Part shown: positions 12,141 to 23,342 of the stretch, piece after piece | Layout of the letters: each line of letters starts with the position of its first letter | Numbering within the stretch: position 1 is the first letter of the stretch | Assembly (NCBI RefSeq): GCF_000002985.6 | Contig: NC_003283.11 | Location: 17,299,501 to 17,363,500, forward strand | DNA length: 64,000 nucleotides | Reading direction: 5' to 3' | From: Caenorhabditis elegans | Lineage: Eukaryota > Nematoda > Chromadorea > Rhabditida > Rhabditidae | Translations under genes and position numbers: made by a program | Notes under the pieces: generated by a model | The model's database searches: none | Told to the model about the DNA's origin: nothing | What the model saw: only the letters and a program-made list of their open reading frames with translations

Positions 12141-12842
12141 GGTAGAATAGTGTCATTTTCTGAATAAAAAATAAAACAGAAGTTCTAACGACGAGACCCA
12201 TCGGGATCAGACTCATCGTGGTGAGACCCATTGTGACAAATCCCACAAATTTTGGCGGGAAATTCAAATTTCTTCTATAAAATTCAGGCCGGAATTCAAA
12301 GTTATCAGAAATTTTTAAGTGGATTTCAAAAGTCTTCAGAATAGTTTTCGCGGAAATTCAATTTTATTTAGTAAAATTCAGGCATGAATTCAACATTTAA
12401 AACAAAAAAAAGCTAAAGCAAAGAAGGAGATTCAAAGTTTAAAAAAATTAATGCGGGAATTTGAAATTCTCCAGAAAAAATTTGCGGGAATTCAAATTTC
12501 TTCAGGAATTTTAAAATGTTTTTAAACGGTATGAAAGTTTTGAAAATATTTGACAACTTTTGGAAATTTAAAAAAATCTTCTATGCTAGAATGAACAACA
12601 TAGTATGGAAATTGCCAGTCGGAGCACGCGCCTTGGCGCGTGCGAACGGCTGGTAATATAAATATTACAAATTTAAAACTCACAGGAACATAATAACAAT
12701 ATGCAGATTACAAAAGATTTAAAGGTCAGAATGAAGGGATGTTGATTGTTTCTTTTATTTTTCCAATTCTTCTTCCAATTTTTAATTGTTTTTCTTGTTT
12801 TTTTTCTTTTCTGACTCCAACTGTTTTCTATAGTATTTAATA
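12141..12842. other. AT-rich flank with GGCGGGAAATTC motifs and a GC hairpin
   Basis: 12250-12500 has scattered copies of the GGCGGGAAATTC core of the 37-bp array. About 12611-12657 is a GC-rich inverted repeat (GCCAGTCGGAGCACGCGCC against GGCGCGTGCGAACGGCTGG) that would form a strong hairpin. No gene seen. Confidence 0.6.
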
Positions 12843-12986
12843 CTATCCTTCCAGCTTAATAACTTTCTCTTGTTCAGCTTTCACTAGGGCAACTTGGCAA
12901 TTGTAATCTGCCTCGAAACAGTCGGATTGGCGTTCAGATGCGCTTCTTTCTCCGAGAAGTATCCCCAATTCTAGAATCACACCCAT
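12843..12986 (-). CDS. Short ORF or terminal exon, 47 residues, unknown
   Basis: Minus-strand ATG at 12986 follows TTTATAG, and the frame ends at TAG 12845-12843. The product is acidic and contains SDCFEADYNCQVALVKAEQE. It may be a stand-alone small gene or the last exon of a minus-strand transcript starting further right. I recognise no domain. Confidence 0.25.
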   Translation of the reverse strand: MGVILELGILLGERSASERQSDCFEADYNCQVALVKAEQEKVIKLEG

Positions 12987-14217
12987 CTATAAATTATAAA
13001 TTTATTCTTGAAATTAAAAATGGGACCAAGTATACCTTTTGTGAATATTGAAGAAAAATTGGAAACAAACAAAGTGTGTACTATTTATTTAACCTGATCG
13101 TTTTGAATACTTGTTTGCAAAACTGTAAAAACGTATTAAAATTAATAACATACGATACCTTTTGTATAATATGCAAACAATATTTGTTTGCGGCTTTCTT
13201 TGAAAGGTGGTGTAATTTTTTATTGCTCTAATAAATAAAGATCTAATAAAGACTGAAAATGCCGAATTTCATAATGAAACTTCTCGAAAACAAGTTATGG
13301 CGGCTCAAAAAATGACCTAAAATTTGGTCAATGTTACCAGCTTTTACCAGCTCAAAAAAACCTTGAATGTATGTACCTGAATCGAGTTGAAAACGCTAGA
13401 TACTTGTATATCCAAAATTAGACGGCAATTTCAAAAAAAAAACCTTTTAAATCTTTTTTTAAAATCAAATTTTAGGTCATTATTTGGGCTGCCATAACTT
13501 TTCCTTGCGATGTTTTCAAGATTTCAAAAAACACTGCTTATATGTTTATTCTTTAGATAACGATACCTATCCTGATTATCCTTATTCCATCGTTGATCGG
13601 AATGGCAATATGCCAAGAAAGTGAAAAATCAATATGAAGCCAAAGAATATAGATAGAGGGCAACACACTAGTCGCCCGAAGATACACGAATGACTGACCG
13701 ATCTATCTCTCTTGGAGCCCCGGCAGGCAGATGGAACAATAAAAGTGAGGCGGTACAAAAAGGGTCAAAGAGATTAGGGAATTAGCCAGTGTTCTCAGGA
13801 CGTCATCAGAAGACCAACAGAACGGCGGATCCTATTTTAAGAATTTCATTAAAGGAGGAATAACGGTTCGGACGATTTTGAACGTACAGACTTTCAAAAG
13901 TATACCTGACTCCCAGATCCGCAGTGCACAGCACTTGAAGAACGGATCGTCCTTTAATCCTTTTAATTTTTTTATGGCGGTTCAGAATTTCGAAAAAATT
14001 ACACTGATTTTAGCTAAATTCTCTGAATTTGCCCACTTTCCCGTGTCGCATCTGCTCAAAATGGACATTTTTGGAATTATCATCTTTTATTGCATATTTT
14101 GGTAGTTTATCTCATTCATTTTCGTCGATTGGTGTCAATACAACTTATAAAACAAAACGAAAATTTATTATCGAGAGGTAGATCAAATATTGAGATTTGT
14201 TTGACATGTAGAAGAGA
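12987..14217. other. Intergenic with foldback 13283-13512 and a dispersed repeat
   Basis: 13283-13512 has inverted ends AAGTTATGGCGGCTC and GGGCTGCCATAACTTTT with matching inner blocks (TGACCTAAAATTT). 13655-13760 shares GAGGGCAACACAC, GTCGCCCG and ACACGAATGACTG with 16425-16535. No gene seen; the plus-strand open frame at 13878-14105 has no supporting features. Confidence 0.6.
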
Positions 14218-15612
14218 TCAGTTTTCTAGAAGAGGTGGCTTTTGTTCTTCGTCTGAAAATTGAAATAATTTTTAACAAAAAAAAAGAGAAAACTTACATG
14301 AATTATCCGTAGGTTCCAGTTTTACACGCTCAGTTTCCTGAAAAAAAAATTGGGGTTTTCTAGACAATTTTTGAAAGGGGTAAATAAGTTTTGATGCCAA
14401 AAAGGGTCCTCACCTGTACTTCACTAGGAATGATTGTTCGGGTAGGTGCAGGGGGTCTTGCTCGAATTTGTACAGGGAATAGAGGAACAACTCTATTTCC
14501 ATTTGGTCCTCTAAGAACACCTCTAGCTGCTCCAGATTGTCTAGTATGTCTACTAACAACTCCGACACCCGTTGGGCCTCCAGCTCGAAATCGTCCCGGG
14601 TGAGCACCTCCAAGGATCGCTGGGGCTCGAACTGGACCAGAATTTTCACGAGCAGCGAGTCTAGCTTGTTTAGGAATTCCGTAAGGCACACCTTGTTCGG
14701 ATTTCATTCTGTATGGTAGACGGTGTCCAATGATCTTTCGTCGTATCCGTCTGGGATCGTGAATAGCCCGAGCCCATCGATCATTCAAGAAGCGTTCTGG
14801 AGCAATTTTTCTTAGTGGCCAATTCGGATCAATCGAATCTATTGGTCCTCCAATCACACCCAACCGGATTTTCTCCAAAGTCGGTGTGTATTCAGCGTCG
14901 GCAAACGCCTCATAAGCTTCCAGTCGCCAAACAGATTCATCGCTTAGAAGCTCCAGCCGTTGAGCATCTGTCCCGTGTGCATATTTCTTCTGGAATTCTG
15001 TGATCCGTCGTTCGCATACATCGGGTGCCAGGTTGGCACGAATAGCAGCTGCTAGACCTCCGTAGTTGATTGTGTCGGCTTTCTAGAGGAAATATATTTT
15101 TAAAAATTAATTTTCGGAATTTCAGGGTCTCACCTGGAAATCATTCAAAATCGACGTTTTTTCCGCGATGGGAACATTGCAGGCAATAAGAAGAGCATCT
15201 TCAAGAATATCCGAGTATGTTCCTATCTGAAACACAATATTTTATTAGATTTTTGAAAATTCACTGACCAAAATCGGTCACAGAATGACCAAAACTCATA
15301 TAATTTATTGTTTTAAATATAAAGTTTAAATAATTTTTGAAAATTGGAAAAAAAACCCAGTTTGCTTTATCAAATAACATTGAACCTACCTTTGAACGAT
15401 AATTTAAATTGGAATTTAATGCAAATTGAGAATGTTCCACACGATGTTTAACAAACGTTTTATCGGTTAAAAAAGTTTTACGAAACATTTTTTTACTAAA
15501 AACGGTGTTATTTTTCCTGAAAAAGCCGAAAATTCTTAAGTCTTACCTCGTCAAGAGCCCGTTGAAGTCCTTCAAGCGCTAGAGCAAGTTGATGAGCACT
15601 GTAGAATGACAT
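14218..15612 (-). CDS. Unrecognised nematode protein, 300 residues, Arg/Pro/Gly-rich tail
   Basis: Minus-strand exons 15612-15547, 15226-15134, 15082-14414, 14337-14298 and 14252-14218 join in phase to a complete 300-residue frame. The ATG at 15612 (MSFYSAHQLALALEGLQRAL) lies just inside an exon whose acceptor is at about 15636, a common trans-splice arrangement. The first half is helical and acidic (SDILEDALLIACNVPIAEK; QRLELLSDESVWRLEAYEAF). The second half is basic and low-complexity, with RRIRRKIIGHRLPYRMK and a Gly/Arg/Pro run, then an acidic tail. There is no signal peptide or membrane helix. The basic tail could bind nucleic acid, but that is inference; I do not know the family. Confidence 0.75.
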
Positions 15613-16850
15613 GTCAGTGATTTTTTTAACGTCTGAAACAAATAATTGTTTTTAAAAAATCGATGAATTTTGCAGAGAATAGGGACGGTCGTCAAGAAGA
15701 GACGGAGAGAAAATGGGAGAAGAGAGTGAGGGAAAATTGGAGGCTCAGACAGAGAAAGGTGAACGACCAGGGCAACTAATGAAGGGAAACAAGGAAATCA
15801 TAATTTTAAGAAAATCTGAGATTACCAGCAGAGAATTCAGGATTTCAGCTAAATTTGATGAAATTCATGAAAAAAAAAACAATGAAATCGACACGAAAAA
15901 TTCCGAAAGGGCTACACGGCCGAGAATTTTACTCGTCCGCGCTTTATTTTAGATCATTTTTGAATTGGCAAACGGAGTTTTCTAGTCCCAGGGCATTTAA
16001 TTTAGGCCAGCCAGCGAGCACATGGTGTCCTAAAACAGCTTGAAAATCTGTTCGTTTCCTGCTTGTTCAGGCTGCAGATGCCTTGCAAAACAAAATTAAA
16101 ATATTTAAAAAAAATTTATTCATGGTTATTTATCAAATTGTTTCCTTCAAAAAGTCCTGGAACGCAAATCTGGAACTGTTTCTAAGTTTATTTTCCGATG
16201 GTTGAAAAAACAGAAGATTGAGCCTTTACAAGGAAATTGAGTCCACTTTATTGGATGGTTCCTTGACAGTGCGTCTGCAGTCGTTTTTTTTTCTTTTCCA
16301 GAGCCTGAAAACTGATATTAGGATGATTCGTTCTTTTATTATGAAGCACTTACACAGTTTTCAACTTTAAAAGTGAATAAATCAAGCAAAAAGTAGATAA
16401 AAATCAATAAAAAACTAGAGAAGAGAAGGGCAACACACAACAGTCGCCCGGAAAGACACGAATGACTGGAGCACCGGCGGGCAAGCTGATGGAGCAAGAG
16501 AATTAGACGGTGAGAACATGATAGAGAAGAGACACATATGTGTTCTAGTTGCTTTCTTTCGAACGTTGGCTAACATTTTGGCGAAACTTTGGCAAGACTT
16601 CAGGACATCTATAATTGATATTCAAAACAGCAAAAGAAAACGCATAAATGAAAAAAACAAAATGTCATATAAAACTTAGAATTTTTTACAGTTTTTTAAA
16701 TTATGATATCTGATACCATATCTGGCGTGTTTTAATGCAATTCCCTCACTGGCGCTACTCCACTTTTAAGCTTTTTTCAGACACAACTCAGTGCGAACAG
16801 GTGAAAATTCGAAAATTCTCGCTGGCTGGTTTTATTGCTCAGACCCCAAC
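15613..16850. other. Intergenic with dispersed repeats
   Basis: 15690-15780 is purine-rich. 16425-16535 is a second copy of the repeat at 13655-13760. 16745-16775 (CACTGGCGCTACTCCAC) is one end of the foldback family seen at 745-1125. No gene seen. Confidence 0.5.
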
Positions 16851-18219
16851 ATGAATCTCCTCGAACTTCACCAAAACTCCCCGTCCTTATTAAATCAAAT
16901 AATTGCTATTTCTTATATTGTTGTCACTATTGTATTTATAGTTTGTGGTGTTTTACTTTTGCCTATTTATATTTATGTCATTAAAATTAATAAAGCCAGA
17001 GATCGGGAAATTCACTTGTTTGCGATGACGACTCAATTTTACGGGATGATTGTGCAAATGTATTTCATAGCAGCAATATTCGTTATTTTCCATTTAGTGC
17101 TCAATTTCGATGACGAAACGTGAGAATTTTCAGAGATTTTTTCAGAGAAACCTTAAAACTGAGCAGTTGAGAGTTTTCAGAGTGGTTGGTGCATCTAAAA
17201 CACATTCCTTCTCACATTCCTTTTTGTATACCAACTTTATATTACTACTCAAGTTTTCCAGCTTTTGCTATTAAGAGTTGCTCTCGAGAGGTTTATTATC
17301 TACTTTTTCCCGGAGCTTGAAAAATATTTGAAAACCTTGGTGTTCAAAAGAAAGTGGAACATATATTTGTTAGTAGCAAGTAAAGAAATACTTTTACTGT
17401 ATTGGCATTTCACAAGAATTTATCCTTACGATCATCTGCTTGTAGTTTGGTTTTCGGTTAGTGTCAGAGGCTTGTAGTTTCTAATACGTGTTTTTCCTCC
17501 AGAGACTCTCACTGATATGGTTTGCAATCGTTCTTCTCGCCAGTTTTTGCTATATTCCTATTTTAATAAGAGCTACGCCAACACACAAGACTAAGCTTCA
17601 GAAGTATTTGTGCTGGCTGACTTTGCAAGTTTTATTTGTTAAACTGGTGAGCAATCTGATTAGAAATGAGCCTCGAAAGTTCTCGTTCGAATAGCTTCAT
17701 CTTAAAAAGCTTTAATGAACATGTGTGGAGGACAATAATGTGCCACTCTATGGCCTGAGCTTGAGGGGTCTATTTGAAAAGGGGCCCGGTTCCTGGCGTC
17801 CTCCAGGCCCGTTCCTTTTGGCCCTGCAAAAACTGTGCAATAGACTGGTCAAGAGAAAGGTCCCAAAGTCACAAAGGACCCGTTTTAGTCCTATACTAAT
17901 CAAGAATGTTAGACTATTGATACAGGGGTCCTGTAGGACATACCAAATTTAAGTCTTGCAGGCCTATCTCCCGCTTCTCATCCCATACGCCGCTTCCATT
18001 CAGGTCCTCGCCTGCATTTTGATTGGTGTAGACATTTTCACCTTGCCATTTATTGTTGAAGTATCATATTTATTATGTGATAGGAGGAACATGAGAGTAG
18101 CGATATCTCTGGTCAAACGCTTCCAAATTGCTGTAGGATATTTATGTGGTAGCCGAGGAGAAGCTACAGTACGCCCAGCAGAAATCCAAAGAGGAAGAAT
18201 GAATTCAATATTGCCGTAA
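16851..18219 (+). pseudogene. srz-type chemoreceptor with a one-base frame break
   Basis: Exons 16851-17119, 17181-17456, 17503-17646 and 17962-18219 parallel the intact srz gene at 18647-20015: TM1 followed by KINKARDR, TM3 ending VALERFIIYFFPE, and a final helix with EVSYLLCDRRN. The frame entering exon 2 reaches TM3 only if one base is missing in the AAAA run at 17197-17200. Exon lengths total 947, one short of a multiple of three, and the frame that continues into TM3 has TAA at 17196-17198. The 315-bp last intron holds anomalous GC-rich sequence. It is a recent pseudogene, a strain variant or a sequence error. Confidence 0.75.
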
Positions 18220-18378
18220 AACTACGTATATGATAAAAAATTTGATTAGTAATAGTAAATCAAGCCGAAAATGGATATTTTTAAATAAAAATGTCAATGT
18301 TGTGTATGTAGATCATTTTTGAGGCCTGCAGTACAGGAAGAACTCCGTGTAAAAATTTAAAAAAAATCAAAAAAAAAC

Positions 18379-18462
18379 TCCGTCGAACCGGATTCGAACC
18401 AGTGACCTAAGGATATCTGCTAACTCTACAGTCCTGCGCTCTACCAACTGAGCTATCGACGG
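18379..18462 (-). tRNA. tRNA-Tyr (GTA) with intron
   Basis: Minus strand starts CCGTCGATAGCTCAGTTGGT and ends in GGTTCGAATCC (T arm) and a CGACGGA acceptor end pairing with CCGTCGA. Anticodon GTA is at 18429-18427. A short intron (about 18425-18415) lies one base 3' of the anticodon, the canonical place for tRNA-Tyr introns. A-box (TAGCTCAGTTGG) and B-box (GGTTCGAATCC) are intact. It lies between the two srz genes. Confidence 0.96.
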
Positions 18463-18646
18463 CATGCCGGAGACGCGCCGGAAGGGCAATGAAAAGTGTG
18501 ATGATTGACAAGACAGAGAAGAATGATAGCGGGGTATGAGGCAGGCGCCGTTTCAGGTTCTGGCAGGCTCCAGGTGAAATTTTGAGTTCTAACTGGGTGC
18601 ACTACTTACTCACAAAGCAAGTTTTCTTCACCACTCGTCTAAAAAA

Positions 18647-20015
18647 ATGAATTCAACATACATTCCCAAAATTATCGAACTAGATTCAATCGAAAAACTA
18701 CCTTTCCGTCTGTTTCTTCTATTCCTTGTCGTATTCCTACTACTGAACTGCCTAATATCACCACTTTATGTATTTGTCAACAAAACGAATCGCCCTAGAG
18801 ATAAAACGGTAGGAATATTTGGGAATAAAAAGAAAAAAAACTAATTCAGATGCTTCTATACCCAACGACGAATCATTTTTATGAAATGACGAAGAAGTCA
18901 TTTTTCACATTTTTCGGACTGCTTTTCGTGATATTTTGTGCACTTTTGCCAGAGCATTTTCTTCCAGGAGACGGCTATGAGAAAAAGTAAGGACATTAAT
19001 GACACTCTACGCGACACGCAACGCAACACGCTACGCGACACGCAACGCAACACGCTACGCAACACGCTACGCGACGCTCCATAAATGGACCCCGGGCGTG
19101 GCCGAGTGGTTTATTTTGACTATCTCTTACATTTCAAAAGATAAGGGAAGCCAGAAGCGCGCGATATGGCGTAAAAAATGCTTGTTTTCTGAAAATTTTT
19201 CTCAAACTTTGTTTACTTAAATTTCAGATTGTTGCTTTTAATTACAATGGCCATAACCCCAATATGCATCTATACTCAGTACATCATAACCCAAGTTTTC
19301 CACCTGATAACATTAATTCTGTCCCTGGAAAGATTCATTGTGTATTTCTTCCCAGATTCTGAAAAATCTGTAAACACCGTGCAAAAAGTCGTTTTTCAAC
19401 ATATTTATATAGTTTACGGCGCTTTTATTGGCAAGGACGCCGGTTTGCTGCTTTTCTTGTTTGCTTGGAAAAAGTTAGACGGGGAAGCGATTTTGTTAAT
19501 ATATTCGGTTAGAATATTTTTAATTTTTTAATAATCTCAATTTATTGGTCAATGTTGACTTACTTCAGATTTTGTATATAGTGATCAACAGCTGTGTGAT
19601 TTTGTCTGGCGTACTGTACATTCCAATAATGATCAGTGTACGGAAATTATCAAATTTAGCTTCAGCTCAGGAGAATACGCCGCAAAATTACATATTTTTG
19701 CAGACTATCGCTGTGATTGTGTTCAAGTTTGTAAGTTTGCGCTATTATTACAATTATCGTTTTCTTGAATTTCAGATTGGATTATTCCCAGTTATACTTC
19801 TTGCATATGAATTTACTAAAGAAGTAGTTATGCTTTGTATTGTTTTAATAGCATTCCTAGATTTAGTGGGAACACCTTTGATGATCCAATTGTCGTATTT
19901 GGGATGTAACAAGCGAAATGTTAAGGTTATGTTGTCTTCATTTGATTTGAAGAGATTTTTGATAACTATACTGACGAATTATTACGAATCTAATGCTGTT
20001 CATCCGCAGAATTGA
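18647..20015 (+). CDS. srz-type seven-transmembrane chemoreceptor
   Basis: Exons 18647-18808, 18850-18986, 19228-19507, 19569-19730 and 19776-20015 give 326 residues, all in phase. Landmarks are TM1 followed by VNKTNRPRDKT, the TM2 segment FYEMTKKSFFTFFG, TM3 ending ILSLERFIVYFFPDSEK, and a last helix with MIQLSYLGCNKRNVK. The Y-V-NK-NR-RDK loop and the LERF-I/V-YFFP block point to the Srz family, presumed chemosensory receptors of nematode neurons. Intron 18987-19227 holds a CGCAACRCGACAC repeat. AATAAA at about 20029 ends the transcript, and the F-box gene at 20096 converges on it. Confidence 0.87.
19003..19200. repeat. CGACACGCAACGC dispersed repeat in an srz intron
   Basis: Several imperfect copies of ACGCAACACGCTACGCGAC, then TAAATGGACCCCGGGCG and GGAAGCCAGAAGCGCG. 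A related block at 62370-62530 has the same GCGACACGCAAC core and the same downstream GAAGCCAGAACCGCG, so this is one dispersed repeat family present twice. Confidence 0.75.
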
Positions 20016-20095
20016 ATATTTTTGTGCAAAATAAAGACCATACTGAAATATAGTTTATTATAAATACCTGAAATGACAACCAGAAACTAAAACAG

Positions 20096-22944
20096 TTAAT
20101 ACTCTGGACATGGTACAATTGGAATTACACCTTCAAACTTGTATCCATCCACACAATTCGCTGGTACACAGTTCATTGAATCAAATGCGTTCTTTACAAT
20201 TTTCCAACGCGGCATATTCTTTCCCTCTTTCATATAATCGTTAAAATCAAATTTGAACGGTAGAAACTGATCGACCTCGAGTTTGAATGTGCTGAACTGA
20301 AGTTCCGAGCCGTCCAACATCAGTTTCAAATCATTAAGTGTCATGGCGAGATTGCCGCCCGAAACCTGCCAGGTATTGGATTTCTCCTTTTCGATTTTTA
20401 CATTCGCGTCACTTTGAGCGATTTCTTCATCCTTATATTTAACACTATCCTGGTCCATTTCAAGTCTAACAGAACGATTATGAATGAGAACACGGAAATT
20501 TTGGACGCCGGAAAGAATGTTGGGTTGGAATCCTCCAGACACTTTCCACAATACGAACCTAGAATTTTTCAAATTTTTAGGGATTGAACTTTGAAGTTGC
20601 ACCTGTCAATAGGTCGAGCTTTGCTTAAAATCATGTTGATGACTCTTTGCGGAAATCTAAGACGTGAAACAGCATCGGAACTGGAAAAATGAACAGCACA
20701 TTAATATTAAGAATGCAATTAAAATCACCAAAGACAAGATTCTAGCTCAAAAGTTCCCTGTGCAATTTCTTGGCTCCAAAACTCGAACTCGCGGTAACCC
20801 ATAGAACTTTCACCGACTGTCTCACAGAAAACATCATACGCTTCCTCTACAGGTTCATTTTTCAAATAATCATACAGGATACACGCTCGTAGAGCATGTT
20901 TGTCTGTTTTCAGCACAGCGACAAGCGTTTTCCTGTAATTATGGTGAAAAGGTTTTCAGTCACTTGTCACTTACATTTTCTCATCTTGAAATCTATTATT
21001 GTCTTCTGAACGAGTTATCGGATTCTCCACAACGGCGCTTCTTCCGTATTCCAGAATTTTCTGACGTCGAAGTCTATATGGAGTTTCTGAAAAAAAAGAC
21101 AATTTTTTTTAACGACCACATTTAAAACTATACCTAGATTTGGAAAAGACGGCGTGAAACTTGAAATGTGAAATTTGTGATAGTTTGAGTCTTTAGGCTT
21201 GAACACTGTTCGCTGAACATTTTTAGCTTCAATTGTAATCCCGTGTTCATCGAATTGGATGATGACCGGAATATCACATTGCAAATCGTTTTTGTAGTTT
21301 TCAAAGTGTTTCTCAGCTTTACGCAAGTTGAATTGGTGCACAGTAATTCGTGCATGTTCAAAGTTTTTTGATCGTTCCACAACCTGAAAATCGCAAAAAG
21401 TTTTCGATACTCAAAGTATATGAATAAGTCAGTTAACCTCCAGGTGTCAGTTAAACTAAACCTTGGAACCTGGCCGATAAAATTATTCAGGCCAGTGCGG
21501 AACCCGAACGTGTTAGCCACGTGTATTCAGCTCGAAAATTTTCAAAAAAGGCGGGAAAAAATATATGAATTCGCCAAGAGGAATTTCACCGCAGCGCGTG
21601 AAAAAATGTCTGCATTTGCGCGTGATGGTGTTTGCACAAATTACACCGAAAGGTCGAGCTGAAAACACGTGGTTAGTCGCTCCCAAATAACTACCTTTTC
21701 GCACTACGTTGCACACACAACAGCGCGCGGCACCGGCGTGAGGTCCGCATTAACTCTTACTTTTTAAGCCAGGCTTCGGATCTAATTATATACAATCAAA
21801 AACCAACCTGCATGATTATTTCTACATCTTTCTTGGAAAATAAATTCATTGTTACTTCGATCAAGTGAAACTGGACAAGCTGATTTACGGGAAGAAGTTC
21901 CAGCGACACGATGCTTTGAATTGTAAGTGACTTCGCTTGCTTCCACTGCTCTAATTGAAATAGAGTACCGGATAGCTTTTCAATGTTGCCGAAACTCAAG
22001 TGTACAAACTCTTTAACTTTGAAGCAAGCCAAAAGGGGAGCCGCTTCACTGGAAGAACAATTCAAAAACTCTACGCCTGAAACATGGCATTTCATCAATT
22101 TCAAAACGTTTTCAAGTGCATCAAAATGTATTTGGCGAGATTTTCCTTTCACGGTGATATTGACAATAAGTTTTTGCAGTTTGACTTTCGGGTTCGTCAA
22201 AAAGATGGTAAGATCGATGAGAATAAGTTCAAATGGGGAGGCTTTGCTGATACTTCTGTGAAGAGAATTTGCGTCAAGAGATCTTCCGAAACGCAATTGA
22301 CAAAATCCTTTGATTAGCTTATATTTCACCTGGTAATTGTCCAACTCTAAGCTTGCTTCAATTCCTGACACGTTGTAGCCAACTGTTTTGATTCCATAGT
22401 CCTGGTTATCGATTGAAGCGCGCAGCTTCTGATTAACTTTTCGAACAGAGAATCTGAAATCATTTTTATATTTGGTTTGAGCTTATAGAGCCTACCGATA
22501 AAAACTTTCTAGCTTGCTTGTAATCTCATTAATAACCTCCGCTGGCAAATCACATAAGGAAGTTGACTTTACTTTCTTAAATCTGCAAAAAATATCGAAA
22601 CTTCACTTTGTCAATTTTAACTAAACTTACTTCATAGTTTTTGTCAAATTCACGTTTCCAATTTCAAATCGTTGAAACCAGTAATCGAATGTCTTTTTAT
22701 CCTATGATGTTTTTTTCGAGAATTCCGCAAAACCTGTTATATGCGATTTCAACAGGTTTCTTCTGAAGATATTCAAATAAGATGCTAGCACGGAGTGCAT
22801 GTTGATCATTTCGAAGAATTTCAGCTTTTGTGAGGTCTCTGGAATGTGGGAATTTTGTTTTATTGTAACATTCATTAAAACTTACAGCTTTTCTGCAGCT
22901 TTTGCTTCGTTAGATCTCTTGCTGGTAATTGGTTTTTTACCCAT
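20096..22944 (-). CDS. Doubled HTH_48 / F-box / FTH protein (fbxa type)
   Basis: Minus exons: 22944-22886, 22838-22631, 22582-22496, 22453-21808, 21383-21134, 21086-20975, 20932-20729, 20680-20603, 20558-20096. Order of domains: HTH_48 (HALRASILFEYLQKKPVEIA), F-box (LCDLPAEVINEITSKL then FSVRKVNQKLRASID), full FTH, linker, second HTH_48 (HALRACILYDYLKNEPVEEA), second F-box (RLRFPQRVINMILSKARP) and a shortened second FTH. F-box proteins recruit substrates to SCF ligases; two tandem units in one chain are unusual. Exon 2 has a one-base frame problem near 22692-22702. A 52-nt intron at 22753-22702 would restore frame but deletes the core of the first HTH. A foldback-derived repeat sits in intron 21807-21384. 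Confidence 0.75.
21540..21690. repeat. Dispersed repeat shared with 53085-53220
   Basis: Both places carry GCGGGAAA, CACGCAGCGCGT-type sequence, TGCATTTGCGCGTGA, GGTGTTTGCACAAA and GGTCGAGC in the same order and orientation. Here it is in an intron; at 53 kb it is intergenic. Confidence 0.75.
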
Positions 22945-23342
22945 TTTAATGCTCTAATAAATAGAATTTAAACACCAAAACGTTTGAAATCTTTAAAAAT
23001 GAAGAGCAATTGAAAAAATGAACACGAAACCTGTTATCAGTGGTGCTGAAAAAACGTCAAAATGATAACAACGAGGCATCGGTTTTTTCTGAACACTGAT
23101 CATTTAAAATGTATATGTATGCATTACTTTAATAATAATTTTACTTCAAATCATGAGTTATGATTACTTTCTCTTTAATTTGAAGTTCAGTCTCCCTACG
23201 TGCATTTTCTCATAGTCAGTGCATAGGAAAATTTGTGTTTGTTCAATTTTTCCCGCAGTCATCATTTCTCGTTATGTCTGCGCCTCTATACGAAAATTGG
23301 AGGTATCAATCATTGTCGTAGTTTTGATTTGTGCAGTCAAAA
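22945..23342. promoter_or_regulatory. Shared 5' region of two divergent F-box genes
   Basis: 398 bp separate the divergent ATGs at 22944 (minus) and 23343 (plus). The stretch is AT-rich with no exon; a bidirectional promoter is inferred only from position. Confidence 0.4.

Noticed and set aside
8988-12267. Long minus-strand open frames (up to 378 codons) in the tandem array
   Set aside because: They follow solely from the 123-bp period being a multiple of three; the 101-bp units break them, and there is no start, splice or domain support.
18999-19220. Open frame with ATRNATRYATRN repeats and a tRNA-like GGCGTGGCCGAGTGG
   Set aside because: It is the CGCAACACGC dispersed repeat; no cloverleaf can be completed around the tRNA-like words.
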